Assembly: GCF_900460245.1 (NCBI RefSeq)
Contig: NZ_UHIP01000001.1
Span: 2,046,001-2,110,000 of the forward strand
DNA: 64,000 nucleotides
Direction of reading: 5' to 3'
DNA from: Vibrio fluvialis
GTDB taxonomy: Bacteria; Pseudomonadota; Gammaproteobacteria; Enterobacterales; Vibrionaceae
Below, piece after piece: positions 36,310 to 47,013 of the stretch. How positions within the stretch are numbered: position 1 is the stretch's first letter; every line of letters begins with the position of its first letter. A model generated the notes under the pieces. The model was given only the letters and a program-made list of their open reading frames with translations, had not been told where the DNA came from and did no database searches. Made by a program: the position numbers and the translations under genes.

Positions 36310-36908
36310 TGAGTACCATCTTAATCGCTGTTTTGGTGCTGGCTGCGCTGGCCGCCGTCTTTGGCGCCATTCTTGGTTTTGCTTCGATTCGTTTTAAAGT
36401 CGAGGCGGATCCGATTGTCGATCAAATTGATTCCATACTGCCGCAGACTCAGTGCGGCCAGTGTGGTTACCCAGGTTGTCGCCCTTACGCAGAAGCGATC
36501 GCCAATGGTGACGCCATCAACAAATGTCCTCCGGGTGGTCAGGCGACCATTGAGAAACTGGCGGATTTGATGGGCGTCGAAGTTCAGGAGTCGGCACACG
36601 ATCTGGACGACAACGTCAAAACTGTCGCCTTTATTCATGAAGATATGTGTATCGGCTGCACCAAATGTATTCAGGCCTGCCCGGTCGACGCGATTGTCGG
36701 CGGCAACAAAGCTCTGCATACCGTCATTAAGGATGAATGTACCGGTTGCGATTTGTGCGTGGCCCCCTGCCCGACCGACTGTATTGAAATGATCCCCGTA
36801 AAAACTACGACGGATACCTGGAAGTGGCAAATGAACGCGATTCCAGTGGTTGATGTTACCCATTCTTCGTCGGGTGAATCTGATGATTCTCAGAAGAGTG
36901 CGAGTTAA
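36309..36908 (+). CDS. rsxB: Electron transport complex subunit RsxB (RnfB)
   Basis: Peripheral iron-sulfur subunit. The 199 residues have an N-terminal membrane segment (about 5-25), a 4Fe-4S binding domain [14 protein letters not shown] (about 46-59), and two ferredoxin clusters [14 protein letters not shown] (about 116-129) and [14 protein letters not shown] (about 144-157). The protein reduces the membrane core with electrons from RsxC. TAATG coupling with rsxA and an eight-base gap to rsxC show the operon order rsxA-B-C. Confidence 0.97.
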   Translation: MSTILIAVLVLAALAAVFGAILGFASIRFKVEADPIVDQIDSILPQTQCGQCGYPGCRPYAEAIANGDAINKCPPGGQATIEKLADLMGVEVQESAHDLDDNVKTVAFIHEDMCIGCTKCIQACPVDAIVGGNKALHTVIKDECTGCDLCVAPCPTDCIEMIPVKTTTDTWKWQMNAIPVVDVTHSSSGESDDSQKSAS

Positions 36909-36916
36909 GGACTGGT

Positions 36917-39601
36917 ATGTTGTCATTAATCGATAAAATTCGAACCGGCTATCTCTGGGATTTCCCGGGAGGCATTCATCCGCCGGAAAATAAAGTTCAG
37001 TCTACTCAGACGCCGTTGGTAGAAGCCAGCCTAGCAAATGAATTCGTATTACCACTCAAACAACACATTGGTAAATCGGGTGATCTGCTGGTGCAGGTCG
37101 GCGATAGAGTACTTAAAGGCCAACCTCTGACCTCATTCTCGACCACGTTCATGTTGCCGGTTCACGCCCCAACGTCGGGTGTAATCAGTGCCATTGAGCC
37201 GCGTACGGTGGCACATCCATCCGGACTCAGTGAACTGTGTGTGGTGATCACACCAGATGGTCAGGACCAGTGGTTTGAGCGTCAACCGATTTCCGACTAC
37301 ACGCAAGTGGCGCCGGAAGAGCTGATCGACATCATTCGCAATGCAGGTATTGCCGGACTCGGCGGTGCAGGTTTCCCGACCGCAAAGAAAATTCAATCCG
37401 GCCTGTCTCGCGTAGAAATCTTCATCGTCAATGCGGCGGAGTGTGAACCTTACATTACCGCTGACGATGCGTTGATGCGTGAACACGCACAAGAAATTAT
37501 CGACGGCATCGGAATTGTCGAACACATTCTGCAACCTAAACTGACCGTCATTGGCGTCGAAGATAACAAACCGGAAGCGATTCAAGCGCTGCAACAAGCC
37601 GCTGAAGGCAAAGATATTGTTATCCGTGCCATTCCAACCAAATATCCGTCAGGTGGCGCCAAGCAGCTGATTAAACTGCTAACCGATCTGGAAGTTCCAG
37701 CGGGCAAACACTCGGCGGACATCGGCGTCATTGTGCAAAACGTTGGCTCAGTTCAGGCGATCAAACGCGCCGTGATAGACGGCGAACCGCTCATCCGGCG
37801 CGTCGTGACCCTGACGGGTAACACCTTCGTTCAGCCGCGTAACGTTTGGGTGCGCTTGGGAACACCAGTGCAGTCACTGCTAGACGAATTCGGTTATAAA
37901 GCCGATAAGAAACTGCCGCGTCTGATCCTCGGCGGTTCGATGATGGGCTTTACTCTGCCCCACGCCAACGTGCCGATCGTCAAGATTGCCAACTGCATTC
38001 TGGCACCAAGCCGCAACGAAATTCCGCAACACGATTACGAGATGGCTTGTATCCGCTGCGGGCAATGCGCCGACGCGTGTCCGGCGTCGCTGTTACCTCA
38101 GCAGTTGTACTGGCACTCAAAAGCGGAAGAGTACGAGAAATGCGAAGAGCTCAATCTTAAAGATTGTATTGAGTGCGGTGCCTGCGCCTACGTGTGTCCA
38201 AGCGAAATCCCTCTGGTGCAGTACTATCGCCAGTCGAAGGCGGAAATCAAAAACCGTAAGTGGGAAGCTGAGGCCGCTGAGCGCGCCAAGCTGCGTTTTG
38301 AAGAGAAAAAAGCGCGTATGGAGCGTGAAAAAGCCGAACGCGAAAACCGCTTTAAGAAAGCCGCTGACGATCGCCGTAAAGAGATGCAACAAAGTGGTGG
38401 CGAAGACGCTATTGCCGCTGCCATTGCACGCGTCAAAGCGCAGAAAGCACAAAGTGAAACCAACGATGCGCCAGTCAAACCTGCGGTAGCGGCGGCGATT
38501 GCTAAAGCCAAAGCAAAACAGGCGGAAGCTGCGAAAGCGGGCGCGACAGAGCCCGATAACTCAGACATGGCCAAACTGCGCGAAGAGCGCAAACGCCAGG
38601 CTAGAGAACGTAAGGCGGAAAAAACAGAAGTCAGCGAACTGACTGCAACTGGTGATGACAAAAAAGATGCCGTCGCTGCTGCCATTGCTCGCGCCAAAGC
38701 ACGCAAAGCCGCGCAGCCAGAGTCCGGCGATGAGCCAGAGGCTCCAGCACCATCGGCTGACGAACCTGCTGACGATCCAAAGAAAACTGCTGTCGCCGCT
38801 GCAATCGCTCGCGCCAAAGCGCGCAAAGCCGCGCAGCCGGAGCCCGGCGATGAGCCAGAGGCTCAAGTGACATCGGTTGACGAATCAGCAGACGATCCAA
38901 AGAAAGCCGCTGTTGCCGCTGCGATTGCTCGAGCCAAAGCACGCGAAGCCGCTCAGCAAGAGTCCGGCGATGAGCCAGAGGCTCAAGCACCATCGATTGA
39001 CGAATCAGCAGACGATCCAAAGAAAGCCGCTGTTGCCGCTGCGATTGCTCGCGCCAAAGCACGCAAAGCCGCGCAGCAAGAGTCCGGCGATGAGGCAGAG
39101 GCCCCAGCGCCATCGGTTGACGAATCAGCTGAAGATCCAAAGAAAGCCGCTGTTGCCGCTGCGATTGCTCGCGCCAAAGCACGCAAAGCCGCGCAGCAAG
39201 AGTCCGGCGATGAGCCAGAGGCTCCAGCGCCATCGGTTGACGAATCAGCAGACGATCCAAAGAAAGCCGCTGTTGCCGCTGCGATTGCTCGCGCCAAAGC
39301 ACGCAAAGCCGCGCAGCAAGAGTCCGACGATGAACCTGAGGCCCCAGCGCCATCGGTTGACGAATCAGCAGACGATCCCAAGAAAGCCGCTGTTGCCGCT
39401 GCCATTGCTCGCGCCAAAGCACGCAAAGCCGCGCAGCAAGAGTCCAGTGATGCACCTGAGGCTCCAGCACCATCGATTGACGAACCTGCGGAAGATCCAA
39501 AGAAAGCCGCTGTTGCCGCTGCCATTGCCCGTGCTAAAGCGCGCAAAGCCGCGCAGCAAGCGGAGAATCAAAACAAGAATAACGTTGAGGAGAACGACTA
39601 G
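36917..39601 (+). CDS. rsxC: Electron transport complex subunit RsxC (RnfC) with repeat-rich C-terminus
   Basis: NADH-oxidising peripheral subunit. The 894 residues comprise an N-terminal RnfC domain, the FMN/NADH part with [13 protein letters not shown] (about 150-162) and [12 protein letters not shown], and two ferredoxin clusters [17 protein letters not shown] (about 378-394) and [16 protein letters not shown] (about 417-432). A charged coiled-coil (about 440-495) leads to a C-terminal tail of 40-residue repeats. E. coli RsxC is about 740 residues, so this tail is long. Its stop shares one base with the rsxD start. Confidence 0.96.
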   Translation: MLSLIDKIRTGYLWDFPGGIHPPENKVQSTQTPLVEASLANEFVLPLKQHIGKSGDLLVQVGDRVLKGQPLTSFSTTFMLPVHAPTSGVISAIEPRTVAHPSGLSELCVVITPDGQDQWFERQPISDYTQVAPEELIDIIRNAGIAGLGGAGFPTAKKIQSGLSRVEIFIVNAAECEPYITADDALMREHAQEIIDGIGIVEHILQPKLTVIGVEDNKPEAIQALQQAAEGKDIVIRAIPTKYPSGGAKQLIKLLTDLEVPAGKHSADIGVIVQNVGSVQAIKRAVIDGEPLIRRVVTLTGNTFVQPRNVWVRLGTPVQSLLDEFGYKADKKLPRLILGGSMMGFTLPHANVPIVKIANCILAPSRNEIPQHDYEMACIRCGQCADACPASLLPQQLYWHSKAEEYEKCEELNLKDCIECGACAYVCPSEIPLVQYYRQSKAEIKNRKWEAEAAERAKLRFEEKKARMEREKAERENRFKKAADDRRKEMQQSGGEDAIAAAIARVKAQKAQSETNDAPVKPAVAAAIAKAKAKQAEAAKAGATEPDNSDMAKLREERKRQARERKAEKTEVSELTATGDDKKDAVAAAIARAKARKAAQPESGDEPEAPAPSADEPADDPKKTAVAAAIARAKARKAAQPEPGDEPEAQVTSVDESADDPKKAAVAAAIARAKAREAAQQESGDEPEAQAPSIDESADDPKKAAVAAAIARAKARKAAQQESGDEAEAPAPSVDESAEDPKKAAVAAAIARAKARKAAQQESGDEPEAPAPSVDESADDPKKAAVAAAIARAKARKAAQQESDDEPEAPAPSVDESADDPKKAAVAAAIARAKARKAAQQESSDAPEAPAPSIDEPAEDPKKAAVAAAIARAKARKAAQQAENQNKNNVEEND
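38669..39559 (+). repeat. Seven 120-bp tandem repeats in rsxC
   Basis: The period is exactly 120 bases (40 codons): units start at 38669, 38789, 38909, 39029, 39149, 39269 and 39389, and a partial eighth at 39509. Each starts with [16 protein letters not shown] and ends in an acidic/Pro part such as [19 protein letters not shown]. Neighbouring units are nearly identical in DNA, pointing to recent duplication or gene conversion. Confidence 0.93.
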
Positions 39602-40647
39602 TGGCGTTTTTCATTGCCAGCTCCCCACACGCGCGGACTAAACGCAGTACCGCCGACATGATGAAATGGGTCGCGATCTGCGCCCTGCCTGGGTTACTAG
39701 CCCAAAGTTATTTCTTTGGTTTCGGTACCTTGATTCAACTGGTACTGGCGATTGCTGTCGCAATGCTGTTTGAAGCGGGCGTCATGCTACTGCGTAAACG
39801 CCCGGTGCGTTTTGCACTGCGTGACTACAGCGCTATTGTGACCGCGTGGCTGCTCGCCATTTCCATTCCGCCACTCTCGCCGTGGTGGATTGTGGTGATC
39901 GGTCTGGTGTTTGCCATTCTGATTGCTAAACATCTTTATGGCGGTCTGGGACAAAATCCATTTAACCCAGCCATGATCGCTTATGTGGTGCTGCTGATTT
40001 CATTCCCGGTACAAATGACCAGTTGGATTGCACCTTCAGAGCTGGCGCCAGAGCCCATCTCATTGGTGGATTCATTCTCGCTCATTTTCACCGGCTTTAA
40101 TCTCGACGGCCTGTCGCTGCAACAGATTCGTACCGGCATCGATGGTATTACCATGGCGACGCCGCTGGACTCGATCAAAACTTCATTGCGTGCCGGACAT
40201 ACCCTGTCTGAAGCGATGGCTCAGCCACAGTTCAATGGCCTGGCTGGCGTAGGTTGGGAATGGGTGAACCTCGCCTATCTGGCGGGTGGCCTGATTCTGA
40301 TTAAATTACGCGTGATCAACTGGCACATTCCAGTCGCGTTTTTGGCTGGCCTGCTGGTCACCAGTTTGTTAATGACTTTGTTTGTTCCTGGCACCACTGC
40401 TTCACCGCTGATGCATTTGCTGTCTGGCGCCACCATGCTGGGTGCGTTCTTTATCGCGACCGATCCAGTAACCGCTTCGACTACCATCAAAGGTCGCCTG
40501 ATTTATGGCGTGTTCATTGGTGCCTTGGTGTTCATCATTCGCAGCTGGGGTGGTTTCCCTGACGGTGTAGCGTTTGCCGTGTTGCTGGCCAATATGTGTG
40601 TACCAATGATCGATTACTACACCAAACCACGTACCTACGGGCATTAA
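39601..40647 (+). CDS. rsxD: Electron transport complex subunit RsxD (RnfD)
   Basis: Integral membrane subunit of 348 residues with covalent FMN expected on a Thr in the SGAT-type motif [17 protein letters not shown] (about 282-298). It begins with GTG that overlaps the rsxC stop (TAGTG), a strong translational-coupling arrangement. About eight to ten membrane helices are visible. Placed between rsxC and rsxG, as in other Rnf operons. Confidence 0.97.
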   Translation: MAFFIASSPHARTKRSTADMMKWVAICALPGLLAQSYFFGFGTLIQLVLAIAVAMLFEAGVMLLRKRPVRFALRDYSAIVTAWLLAISIPPLSPWWIVVIGLVFAILIAKHLYGGLGQNPFNPAMIAYVVLLISFPVQMTSWIAPSELAPEPISLVDSFSLIFTGFNLDGLSLQQIRTGIDGITMATPLDSIKTSLRAGHTLSEAMAQPQFNGLAGVGWEWVNLAYLAGGLILIKLRVINWHIPVAFLAGLLVTSLLMTLFVPGTTASPLMHLLSGATMLGAFFIATDPVTASTTIKGRLIYGVFIGALVFIIRSWGGFPDGVAFAVLLANMCVPMIDYYTKPRTYGH

Positions 40648-40655
40648 GGAGCATT

Positions 40656-41294
40656 ATGTTAGCCGCCATTCGTAAAAACGGTCTTGTCCTTGCTGTCTTT
40701 GCTTGTGCTTCGACAGGTGTGGTTGCATTAACTCACTACATGACCGAAAGTCAGATTAAAGTGCAGGAAAATAAGCAATTGCTGTCGGTTCTCAATCAGG
40801 TAGTGCCCCCGGCATTGCATGACAATGAACTGTCGCAGTCGTGTACACTGATCAGTGACCCGATGCTCGGTAGCAACAAACCGATGCCAGTTTATCTTGG
40901 CACTCTCGATGGTGAACCGAGTGCCTTGGCGATTGAATCCATTGCGCCAGACGGCTACAACGGTGCGATCAAGATTATTGTCGGTATCCGCAACGATGGC
41001 ACCATTACCGGTACTCGCGTGCTGGCACATCAGGAGACGCCGGGACTCGGTGATAAAATCGACCTGCGCATCACTAACTGGATTCTCAGCTTTACGGGTA
41101 AACAAGTCACGGCGGATAACGAAGATCAGTGGCGAGTACGCAAAGACGGCGGTCAGTTTGACCAGTTCACAGGTGCAACCATTACACCGCGAGCGGTAGT
41201 AAAAGCCGTGAAACAGACAGCGCTGTACGTCAATCAACACCGTGAAGCTATCTTTACGCAACCTTTGAACTGCGGAGGTGAACACAATGAGTGA
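40656..41294 (+). CDS. rsxG: Electron transport complex subunit RsxG (RnfG)
   Basis: Membrane-anchored subunit with a periplasmic domain carrying FMN covalently linked to a Thr in [12 protein letters not shown] (about residues 170-181). It has an N-terminal membrane segment (about 8-25). The 212-residue product starts at the ATG at 40656, which AGGAG precedes. It overlaps rsxE by eight bases. Confidence 0.96.
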   Translation: MLAAIRKNGLVLAVFACASTGVVALTHYMTESQIKVQENKQLLSVLNQVVPPALHDNELSQSCTLISDPMLGSNKPMPVYLGTLDGEPSALAIESIAPDGYNGAIKIIVGIRNDGTITGTRVLAHQETPGLGDKIDLRITNWILSFTGKQVTADNEDQWRVRKDGGQFDQFTGATITPRAVVKAVKQTALYVNQHREAIFTQPLNCGGEHNE

Positions 41295-41979
41295 TCACAA
41301 AACGCTGATAAAAAATGGGATGTGGAACAACAACCCGGCACTGGTTCAACTGCTCGGCTTATGTCCACTACTGGCGGTTTCCTCGACCGTGACTAACGCT
41401 CTGGGCCTGGGTATTGCCACGCTGCTGGTGTTAGTGAGCTCCAACGTCACGGTTTCACTGGTACGCGACTACGTGCCAAAAGAAGTGCGCATTCCGGTGT
41501 TTGTGATGATTATTGCGGCGCTGGTGACCTGCGTTCAGCTGCTGATGAATGCATACGCGTATGGACTGTACCTGTCACTGGGTATCTTTATTCCGCTGAT
41601 CGTCACTAACTGCATCATTATCGGTCGCGCGGAAGCTTACGCATCAAAGAATGACGTCCTGCCCTCTGCGCAAGATGGTTTCTGGATGGGCCTTGGCATG
41701 ACATCCGTTCTGGTCGTGCTCGGTTCTCTGCGCGAAGTGATTGGTAACGGTACCTTGTTTGATGGCGCAGATCTGCTCCTCGGTGACTGGGCAAAAGTGC
41801 TAAGAATCGAAGTGTTCCACTTCGACAACAGTTTCTTACTGGCTCTGCTGCCGCCGGGGGCCTTTATTGGGGTCGGTTTTCTGATCGCCGCAAAGAACGT
41901 GATCGACAAACAGTTGGCAGCCCGTCAGCCAAAACAAGAAAAACCCGCGATTGAACGGGTTCGTGTGACCAACGTATAA
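41287..41979 (+). CDS. rsxE: Electron transport complex subunit RsxE (RnfE)
   Basis: Integral membrane subunit homologous to RsxA; 230 residues with six predicted helices and the paired motif [17 protein letters not shown] and [17 protein letters not shown]. The ATG at 41287 has GGAGGTG seven bases upstream. It is the last rsx gene, followed by nth at 62 bases, as in many gammaproteobacteria. Confidence 0.97.
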   Translation: MSDHKTLIKNGMWNNNPALVQLLGLCPLLAVSSTVTNALGLGIATLLVLVSSNVTVSLVRDYVPKEVRIPVFVMIIAALVTCVQLLMNAYAYGLYLSLGIFIPLIVTNCIIIGRAEAYASKNDVLPSAQDGFWMGLGMTSVLVVLGSLREVIGNGTLFDGADLLLGDWAKVLRIEVFHFDNSFLLALLPPGAFIGVGFLIAAKNVIDKQLAARQPKQEKPAIERVRVTNV

Positions 41980-41989
41980 AAATCATCAC

Positions 41990-42015
41990 CAGCCGCAGCA
42001 TACAAACTGCGGCTG
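41990..42015 (+). other. Stem-loop between rsxE and nth
   Basis: CAGCCGCAG pairs with CTGCGGCTG around an eight-base loop. There is no T-run after it, so it may pause or partially attenuate transcription between rsxE and nth or protect the rsx mRNA end. Confidence 0.5.
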
Positions 42016-42041
42016 CTGTTTCAAGGAAGCAATGAATCACA

Positions 42042-42683
42042 ATGAATAACAGCAAACGTGTCGAAATTCTGCAGCGATTAAGGGACAACAATCCGAATCC
42101 GCAGACCGAGCTCAACTGGAACACGCCGTTTGAACTGCTGATTGCGGTACTGCTTTCGGCGCAGGCAACAGACGTCAGCGTCAACAAAGCCACCGACAAA
42201 CTGTATGCCGTTGCCAACACGCCTCAAGCGATGTGGGATTTAGGTGTTGATGGCGTCAAGGAATACATTAAAACCATCGGTCTGTTTAACTCAAAAGCCG
42301 AAAACGTGATTAAAACCTGCCGCATTCTGCTCGACCAACATCAGGGCGAAGTGCCGGAAAATCGCGAAGCGTTAGAAGCGCTGCCTGGCGTCGGGCGCAA
42401 GACGGCCAACGTTGTACTCAATACCGCCTTTGGCTGGCCGGCCATTGCGGTCGATACCCATATTTTCCGCGTATCGAACCGCACTAAGTTTGCCGTCGGC
42501 AAGAACGTGGATGACGTGGAAGCAAAACTGCTGAAAGTTGTACCGAAAGAGTTCAAACTCGATGTCCATCACTGGTTGATTCTGCATGGCCGCTACACTT
42601 GCGTGGCACGCAAGCCTCGCTGCGGCAGCTGCATTATCGAAGACCTGTGCGAATTTAAAGATAAAGTTTACCCGGAAAGCTAG
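42042..42683 (+). CDS. nth: Endonuclease III (DNA glycosylase/AP lyase)
   Basis: Removes oxidised pyrimidines and nicks the strand. The 213 residues have the helix-hairpin-helix with catalytic Lys and Asp (ALPGVGRKTANVVLN at about 113-127 and VDTHIFRVSNR at about 137-147) and the 4Fe-4S cluster CVARKPRCGSCIIEDLC with spacing C-6-C-2-C-5-C near the end (about 187-203). Follows the rsx operon. Confidence 0.98.
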   Translation: MNNSKRVEILQRLRDNNPNPQTELNWNTPFELLIAVLLSAQATDVSVNKATDKLYAVANTPQAMWDLGVDGVKEYIKTIGLFNSKAENVIKTCRILLDQHQGEVPENREALEALPGVGRKTANVVLNTAFGWPAIAVDTHIFRVSNRTKFAVGKNVDDVEAKLLKVVPKEFKLDVHHWLILHGRYTCVARKPRCGSCIIEDLCEFKDKVYPES

Positions 42684-42692
42684 GAGTCCATT

Positions 42693-43109
42693 ATGTCAAA
42701 CAATCGTATTCTTCATACCATGCTGCGCGTTGGCGATCTTGACCGTTCAATTGAGTTTTACACTCAGGTGATGGGTATGAAACTACTACGCAAAAACGAA
42801 AATGCCGAATACAAATATACGCTGGCATTTTTGGGCTATGGCGATGAATCAGAAGGTGCAGTGATTGAACTGACTTACAACTGGGGCGTTGAGAGCTACG
42901 ACATGGGTAATGCCTACGGCCACATTGCCATTGGTGCAGACGACATTTATGCCACGTGCGATGCCATCAAAGCGGCGGGCGGTAATGTCACCCGTGAACC
43001 AGGCCCAGTGAAAGGCGGCACCACGCATATTGCTTTCGTGAAAGACCCAGATGGCTACATGGTTGAACTGATTCAGAACAAACAGGCCACCGCAGGTCTG
43101 GAAGGTTAA
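42693..43109 (+). CDS. gloA: Lactoylglutathione lyase (glyoxalase I)
   Basis: Turns the methylglyoxal-glutathione adduct into S-lactoylglutathione. The 138 residues include the motifs [53 protein letters not shown] and [15 protein letters not shown]. Metal ligands expected are His5 (in RILHTML), Glu56, His74 and Glu122. Only nine bases separate it from nth. Confidence 0.96.
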   Translation: MSNNRILHTMLRVGDLDRSIEFYTQVMGMKLLRKNENAEYKYTLAFLGYGDESEGAVIELTYNWGVESYDMGNAYGHIAIGADDIYATCDAIKAAGGNVTREPGPVKGGTTHIAFVKDPDGYMVELIQNKQATAGLEG

Positions 43110-43124
43110 TCCCCTCTCGTACTT

Positions 43125-43154
43125 GAAAAAACCGCCCAAGTGGCGGTTTTGTTT
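43125..43154 (+). terminator. Terminator after gloA
   Basis: ACCGCC pairs with GGCGGT around a five-base loop with A-run before and T-rich stretch after. Confidence 0.8.
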
Positions 43155-43181
43155 TATTCCCCTCAATCCTCATGGTTTACA

Positions 43182-43196
43182 TGATAATAATTATCA
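43182..43196 (+). promoter_or_regulatory. Fur box
   Basis: TGATAATAATTATCA is a perfect 7-1-7 inverted repeat (TGATAAT-A-ATTATCA), the consensus core for Fur binding. It lies 40 bases before the DUF2753-like gene. Confidence 0.85.
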
Positions 43197-43235
43197 TTTA
43201 AATTAAACTCATTCAGGCTCATGAAGGATTGACCG

Positions 43236-43673
43236 ATGACCATCAAAGAGTGGGAAAAACATACCTTACTGGCAGATATCGCCATGCAGCAGGCAGATCA
43301 TCTGCGCAGCATTCTCCATTACCAGCAGGCGCTGACATTGAGTGACAGACTCGGTGAAGCTGAAGACATTGAGCTGGAAGATCGACTGATGATCTCGGTG
43401 ATTTCGTGTCACAACATGGCCGGGTTCTGGCGAACGATTGGCGATAACCAGTACGAACTCAAATATCTGGAACTCGCATCAGAGCGGATCCTGACCTTGA
43501 TTCCTCAGTGTGGTAATCCGAGTTGCGAGGCGTTTGTGGATTCTCTGGGTTGCTGTAAGAAAGCCTTGATTGAATTTATGAAACGCCACCCCAACCCCCA
43601 GTTGGCTAAGTTGGTCAAGGACATCGACTCCGCATCAAGCTGCAATTTGATTGCCAAGTTTCGTTTGAATTAG
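43236..43673 (+). CDS. DUF2753-like protein, probably iron-regulated
   Basis: A 145-residue helical protein (MTIKEWEKHTLLADIAMQQA...) resembling the uncharacterised DUF2753 family known to me mainly from vibrios; TPR-like helices are suggested by the pattern HYQQALTLSDRLGEAEDIEL. The Cys cluster PQCGNPSC and GCCKK near residues 90-110 might bind metal. The Fur box upstream predicts repression by iron. Function is unknown. Confidence 0.8.
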   Translation: MTIKEWEKHTLLADIAMQQADHLRSILHYQQALTLSDRLGEAEDIELEDRLMISVISCHNMAGFWRTIGDNQYELKYLELASERILTLIPQCGNPSCEAFVDSLGCCKKALIEFMKRHPNPQLAKLVKDIDSASSCNLIAKFRLN

Positions 43674-43700
43674 GGCTGGCTCTACAGCCCCAATTCGCGA

Positions 43701-44585
43701 TCACACCTGCGTGCGGCCAAGCGAGATCACCACTCGGCGGTTCTTATCTTTGCCGATCGGCGATGCATTGTCGGCAATCGGACGACGTTTGCCATAGCCC
43801 TGTACCTGAATGCGATCCGCGGGCAGTCCGAGTGACTCAAAATATTTCTGCAGTGATTCCGCCCGTTTTTCCGACAAGCTTTGGCTCTCATTTTTGCCAT
43901 CCGTTGCGTCGGTATAGGTGGCCACCAAGACCAAATCGATATCCGAGTTATAGCGAATGTATTCCGCAATTTGAGCCAGACGTTTTTGTGATGCTTTGTT
44001 CAGCTCAACGCTGTCACCACGGTCGTAATGCAAGATAGTAAATGAGATGTCTTCAAAACTGTATGGCAGCAGGTTGGACACACAGTCGCTGAATGCGTTG
44101 TACTGCGGCTGAAACAGTACCGACGACAGCGCTACTTCAATGCGTTGATCACGGCTCTGCCAGTCTTGATAGCTGAATGTCGGGTAGCGCCCTTTTTCCA
44201 GTTCACTTAACAACGCCCAAGCAGTCTGGCCGCCAATGTAACCGTCAAATTGTTTGAAAAACTGAATATTGGTAATGCGATCCGCGCTTTCGCCTGGCCG
44301 CCAAGCCGGTGGCATAGACACTAAGCTGACATTGCGGGTATCGCCCATTGGCCGGCGCATCTTGAGTTCAAAATCGAGATTAATTTTCTTACTGGCGTGC
44401 GAGGTAAATACCGCATCGCCGTAATTCGGAATGGGGTGCACCAGCTGGCACTCGAGCGGCGTATTGATCGCCATCTGCCAACTTGACTGTTGCGGCGTTG
44501 CCACATAGCGCTTCTCCATTGCCGCAGCGGCAAATGCAGAACAAGCGCCAAAAGCAACGATACTTGTTACAACCCATTTATTCAT
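43701..44585 (-). CDS. motY: Sodium-driven flagellar motor protein MotY
   Basis: T-ring component of the polar sodium motor that anchors the PomA/PomB stator. The 294 residues start with a signal peptide (cleavage about residue 20), an N-terminal ring domain ([20 protein letters not shown]...) and a C-terminal OmpA-like peptidoglycan-binding domain (about 165-294, with [26 protein letters not shown] and [11 protein letters not shown]). It is convergent with the DUF2753-like gene and divergent from rnt, as in other vibrios. Confidence 0.97.
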   Translation of the reverse strand: MNKWVVTSIVAFGACSAFAAAAMEKRYVATPQQSSWQMAINTPLECQLVHPIPNYGDAVFTSHASKKINLDFELKMRRPMGDTRNVSLVSMPPAWRPGESADRITNIQFFKQFDGYIGGQTAWALLSELEKGRYPTFSYQDWQSRDQRIEVALSSVLFQPQYNAFSDCVSNLLPYSFEDISFTILHYDRGDSVELNKASQKRLAQIAEYIRYNSDIDLVLVATYTDATDGKNESQSLSEKRAESLQKYFESLGLPADRIQVQGYGKRRPIADNASPIGKDKNRRVVISLGRTQV

Positions 44586-44940
44586 AAGGACTTACTTCTC
44601 TTTACGCGGCCAGCGGCAATGACGAAATCTTGCCGCCGCATTCATTTCTTATCGAATAATGCAAAAACCTCGCCAACCCTTACCCTGTCTATATCTCATT
44701 GCACAAAACTTCAGCAACGCTGCCCTGTTCAACGGCCTTTTGTTGGTTTGAAACCGCAATTTTAAAGCCACTTTTCTCCTTTCAATTCTATGTGGCTGCG
44801 AGCGCGACAAAAATGAATGAATCCGCTGGAATATAGCGCAACAAATGGCGAATTTAATTGCGCTTTAATCTACCTATTTGGTTTTTCTCACGGGGAGAAT
44901 CTGCAATAATGCTGCCCCTATCACATAAGCTAGGGATCAC
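44586..44940. other. Intergenic region between motY and rnt
   Basis: About 355 AT-rich bases with no supportable gene. It must hold the divergent promoters of motY and rnt. I cannot place a sigma-28 or sigma-54 promoter for motY with confidence. Confidence 0.4.
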
Positions 44941-45600
44941 ATGACAGACACAAATGAAGCTCTGACTCTGAAAAAGCGCTTTCGCGGCTATTTCCCAGTC
45001 GTAATCGATGTAGAAACTGCAGGATTCAACCCACAAACTGATGCACTGCTGGAAATTTGCGCAGTGACATTAGCGATGGATGAAAACGGCAACTTACACC
45101 CTGCTTCGACGATTCACTTTCATGTCGAACCTTTCGAAGGCGCCAATATTGAAAAAGCGGCGCTGGAATTTAACGGCATTTATGATCCCTTTAGTCCGTT
45201 ACGCGGTGCGGTTACCGAAGACCACGCACTGAAAGAGATTTATAAACAGGTACGCAAAGAGCAGAAAGCTGCCGATTGCAGCCGCGCCATCATCGTTGCT
45301 CACAACGCGGCGTTTGACCATGGTTTTGTCATGGCTGCCAGCGAACGTTGTAAACTCAAACGAGTCCCTTTCCATCCTTTTGCTACTTTTGATACGGCAA
45401 CGCTCAGCGGCCTGGTTTATGGTCAGACTGTTCTCGCCAAAGCCTGCAAAGCGGCCGGGATGGAGTTTGACAATCGTGAAGCCCATTCTGCACTTTACGA
45501 TACTCAGCAAACCGCAGAGCTGTTCTGCGGCATCGTCAACCAATGGAAAGCACTTGGCGGCTGGCCGTTGGCTGACGACAATGACCTTAATAATAAGTAA
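44941..45600 (+). CDS. rnt: Ribonuclease T
   Basis: A 3'-5' DEDD exonuclease that trims tRNA and other stable RNA 3' ends. The 219 residues have Exo [11 protein letters not shown] (about 22-31), Exo II in [11 protein letters not shown] (about 118-128), and Exo [21 protein letters not shown] (about 178-195). It precedes a permease gene on the same strand by 21 bases. Confidence 0.97.
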   Translation: MTDTNEALTLKKRFRGYFPVVIDVETAGFNPQTDALLEICAVTLAMDENGNLHPASTIHFHVEPFEGANIEKAALEFNGIYDPFSPLRGAVTEDHALKEIYKQVRKEQKAADCSRAIIVAHNAAFDHGFVMAASERCKLKRVPFHPFATFDTATLSGLVYGQTVLAKACKAAGMEFDNREAHSALYDTQQTAELFCGIVNQWKALGGWPLADDNDLNNK

Positions 45601-45621
45601 GCACAACTGACCGAGAAGTAT

Positions 45622-46947
45622 ATGAACCCTGTAGTCATTTCTGTCTGTGTCATGCTGGTTCTGGCCCTGATGCGAGTAAACGTCGTCGTTGCACTGACGT
45701 TTAGCGCCATCGTTGGCGGCCTGGTAGCTGGTATGAGTTTAAACGACACCGTTGCCGCATTTGAAAGTGGTTTGGGTGGTGGCGCGACCATCGCTTTGAG
45801 CTACGCAATGCTGGGGACTTTTGCCGTGGCCATCTCGAAATCGGGCATCACCGATCTGCTGGCTCAAAGCGTCATTAAGCGCATTCATGGCCGACATAGC
45901 ATGGCAGCATCGACTGGCATGAAATACGTCGTGATCGTAGCACTGCTGCTGATGGCGATGTCTTCTCAAAACATTATTCCGGTGCACATCGCGTTCATTC
46001 CAATTCTGATCCCGCCATTGCTGGGCGTGTTTGCGCGTCTGGGCATTGACCGTCGTCTGATTGCTTGTGTACTGACGTTTGGTTTGATCACACCATATAT
46101 GGTTCTACCGGTAGGTTTCGGCGGCATTTTTCTTAACAACATTTTGCTGAAAAACCTGCATGACAACGGCCTGGAAAACGTTACTGCCAGCCAAGTACCG
46201 ATGGCAATGCTGCTGCCGGGTCTGGGCATGGTATTCGGTCTTCTGGTTGCAATATTCTTCTCTTACCGTAAACCACGCGTTTACAAAGAGACTGAACTGA
46301 CGGTTGTGCATCAAGAAACAACGGCTATCAATAAGAAGCATATTCTAGTGGCTGGCGTCGGTATCCTGGCGGCTCTCGCAGTGCAACTGACCACAGGTTC
46401 GATGATCATCGGCGCACTGGCTGGCTTCATGGTATTTACTTTTGGTGGCGTAATTGCGTGGAAAGAAACCCACGACGTGTTTACCAAAGGTGTCCACATG
46501 ATGGCAATGATCGGTTTCATCATGATCTCGGCAGCGGGTTTTGCAGCTGTAATGAAAGAGACTGGCGGCGTGGAAACGTTGGTGTCCTCTTTGGCGACCA
46601 GTATCGGTGATAACAAACCGCTGGCGGCGCTGCTGATGCTGGTTGTTGGCCTGTTGGTGACCATGGGTATCGGTTCATCATTCTCGACCATTCCAATTAT
46701 TGCGACCATATACGTGCCACTGTGTCTGGCATTTGGTTTCTCGCCAATGGCGACCATCGCTCTGGTGGGTACGGCAGCGGCCCTGGGCGATGCGGGTTCT
46801 CCGGCCTCAGACTCAACACTTGGTCCAACGTCCGGTCTGAATGCGGATGGCCAACACGAGCATATTTGGGAAACTGTGGTTCCGACCTTTGTTCACTACA
46901 ACCTGCCGCTGATTGCGTTTGGCTGGTTGGCTGCCATGGTGTTGTAA
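45622..46947 (+). CDS. Na+/H+ antiporter family permease (YuiF-like)
   Basis: An integral membrane transporter of 441 residues with about 11-12 hydrophobic segments and glycine-rich re-entrant loops ([54 protein letters not shown]). It resembles the YuiF/NhaC-like permeases annotated as Na+/H+ antiporters; substrate specificity cannot be read from sequence. It follows rnt closely and ends in a bidirectional terminator shared with purF. Confidence 0.86.
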   Translation: MNPVVISVCVMLVLALMRVNVVVALTFSAIVGGLVAGMSLNDTVAAFESGLGGGATIALSYAMLGTFAVAISKSGITDLLAQSVIKRIHGRHSMAASTGMKYVVIVALLLMAMSSQNIIPVHIAFIPILIPPLLGVFARLGIDRRLIACVLTFGLITPYMVLPVGFGGIFLNNILLKNLHDNGLENVTASQVPMAMLLPGLGMVFGLLVAIFFSYRKPRVYKETELTVVHQETTAINKKHILVAGVGILAALAVQLTTGSMIIGALAGFMVFTFGGVIAWKETHDVFTKGVHMMAMIGFIMISAAGFAAVMKETGGVETLVSSLATSIGDNKPLAALLMLVVGLLVTMGIGSSFSTIPIIATIYVPLCLAFGFSPMATIALVGTAAALGDAGSPASDSTLGPTSGLNADGQHEHIWETVVPTFVHYNLPLIAFGWLAAMVL

Positions 46948-46970
46948 GCTCTGAGCTGAATCACAGGTAC

Positions 46971-47000
46971 AAAAAAGGCTTCCCGCGGGAAGCCTTTTTA
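46971..47000. terminator. Bidirectional terminator between the permease gene and purF
   Basis: AAGGCTTCCC pairs with GGGAAGCCTT directly around CG, with A- and T-runs on the two sides. Confidence 0.88.
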
Positions 47001-47013
47001 TTGGCAAAGTGTA

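Noticed and set aside
38983..39546. Long minus-strand frame of 187 codons within rsxC (and others opposite the repeats)
   Set aside because: It is the antisense of the tandem repeats, which keeps stop codons out by composition. The sense frame is the known RsxC.
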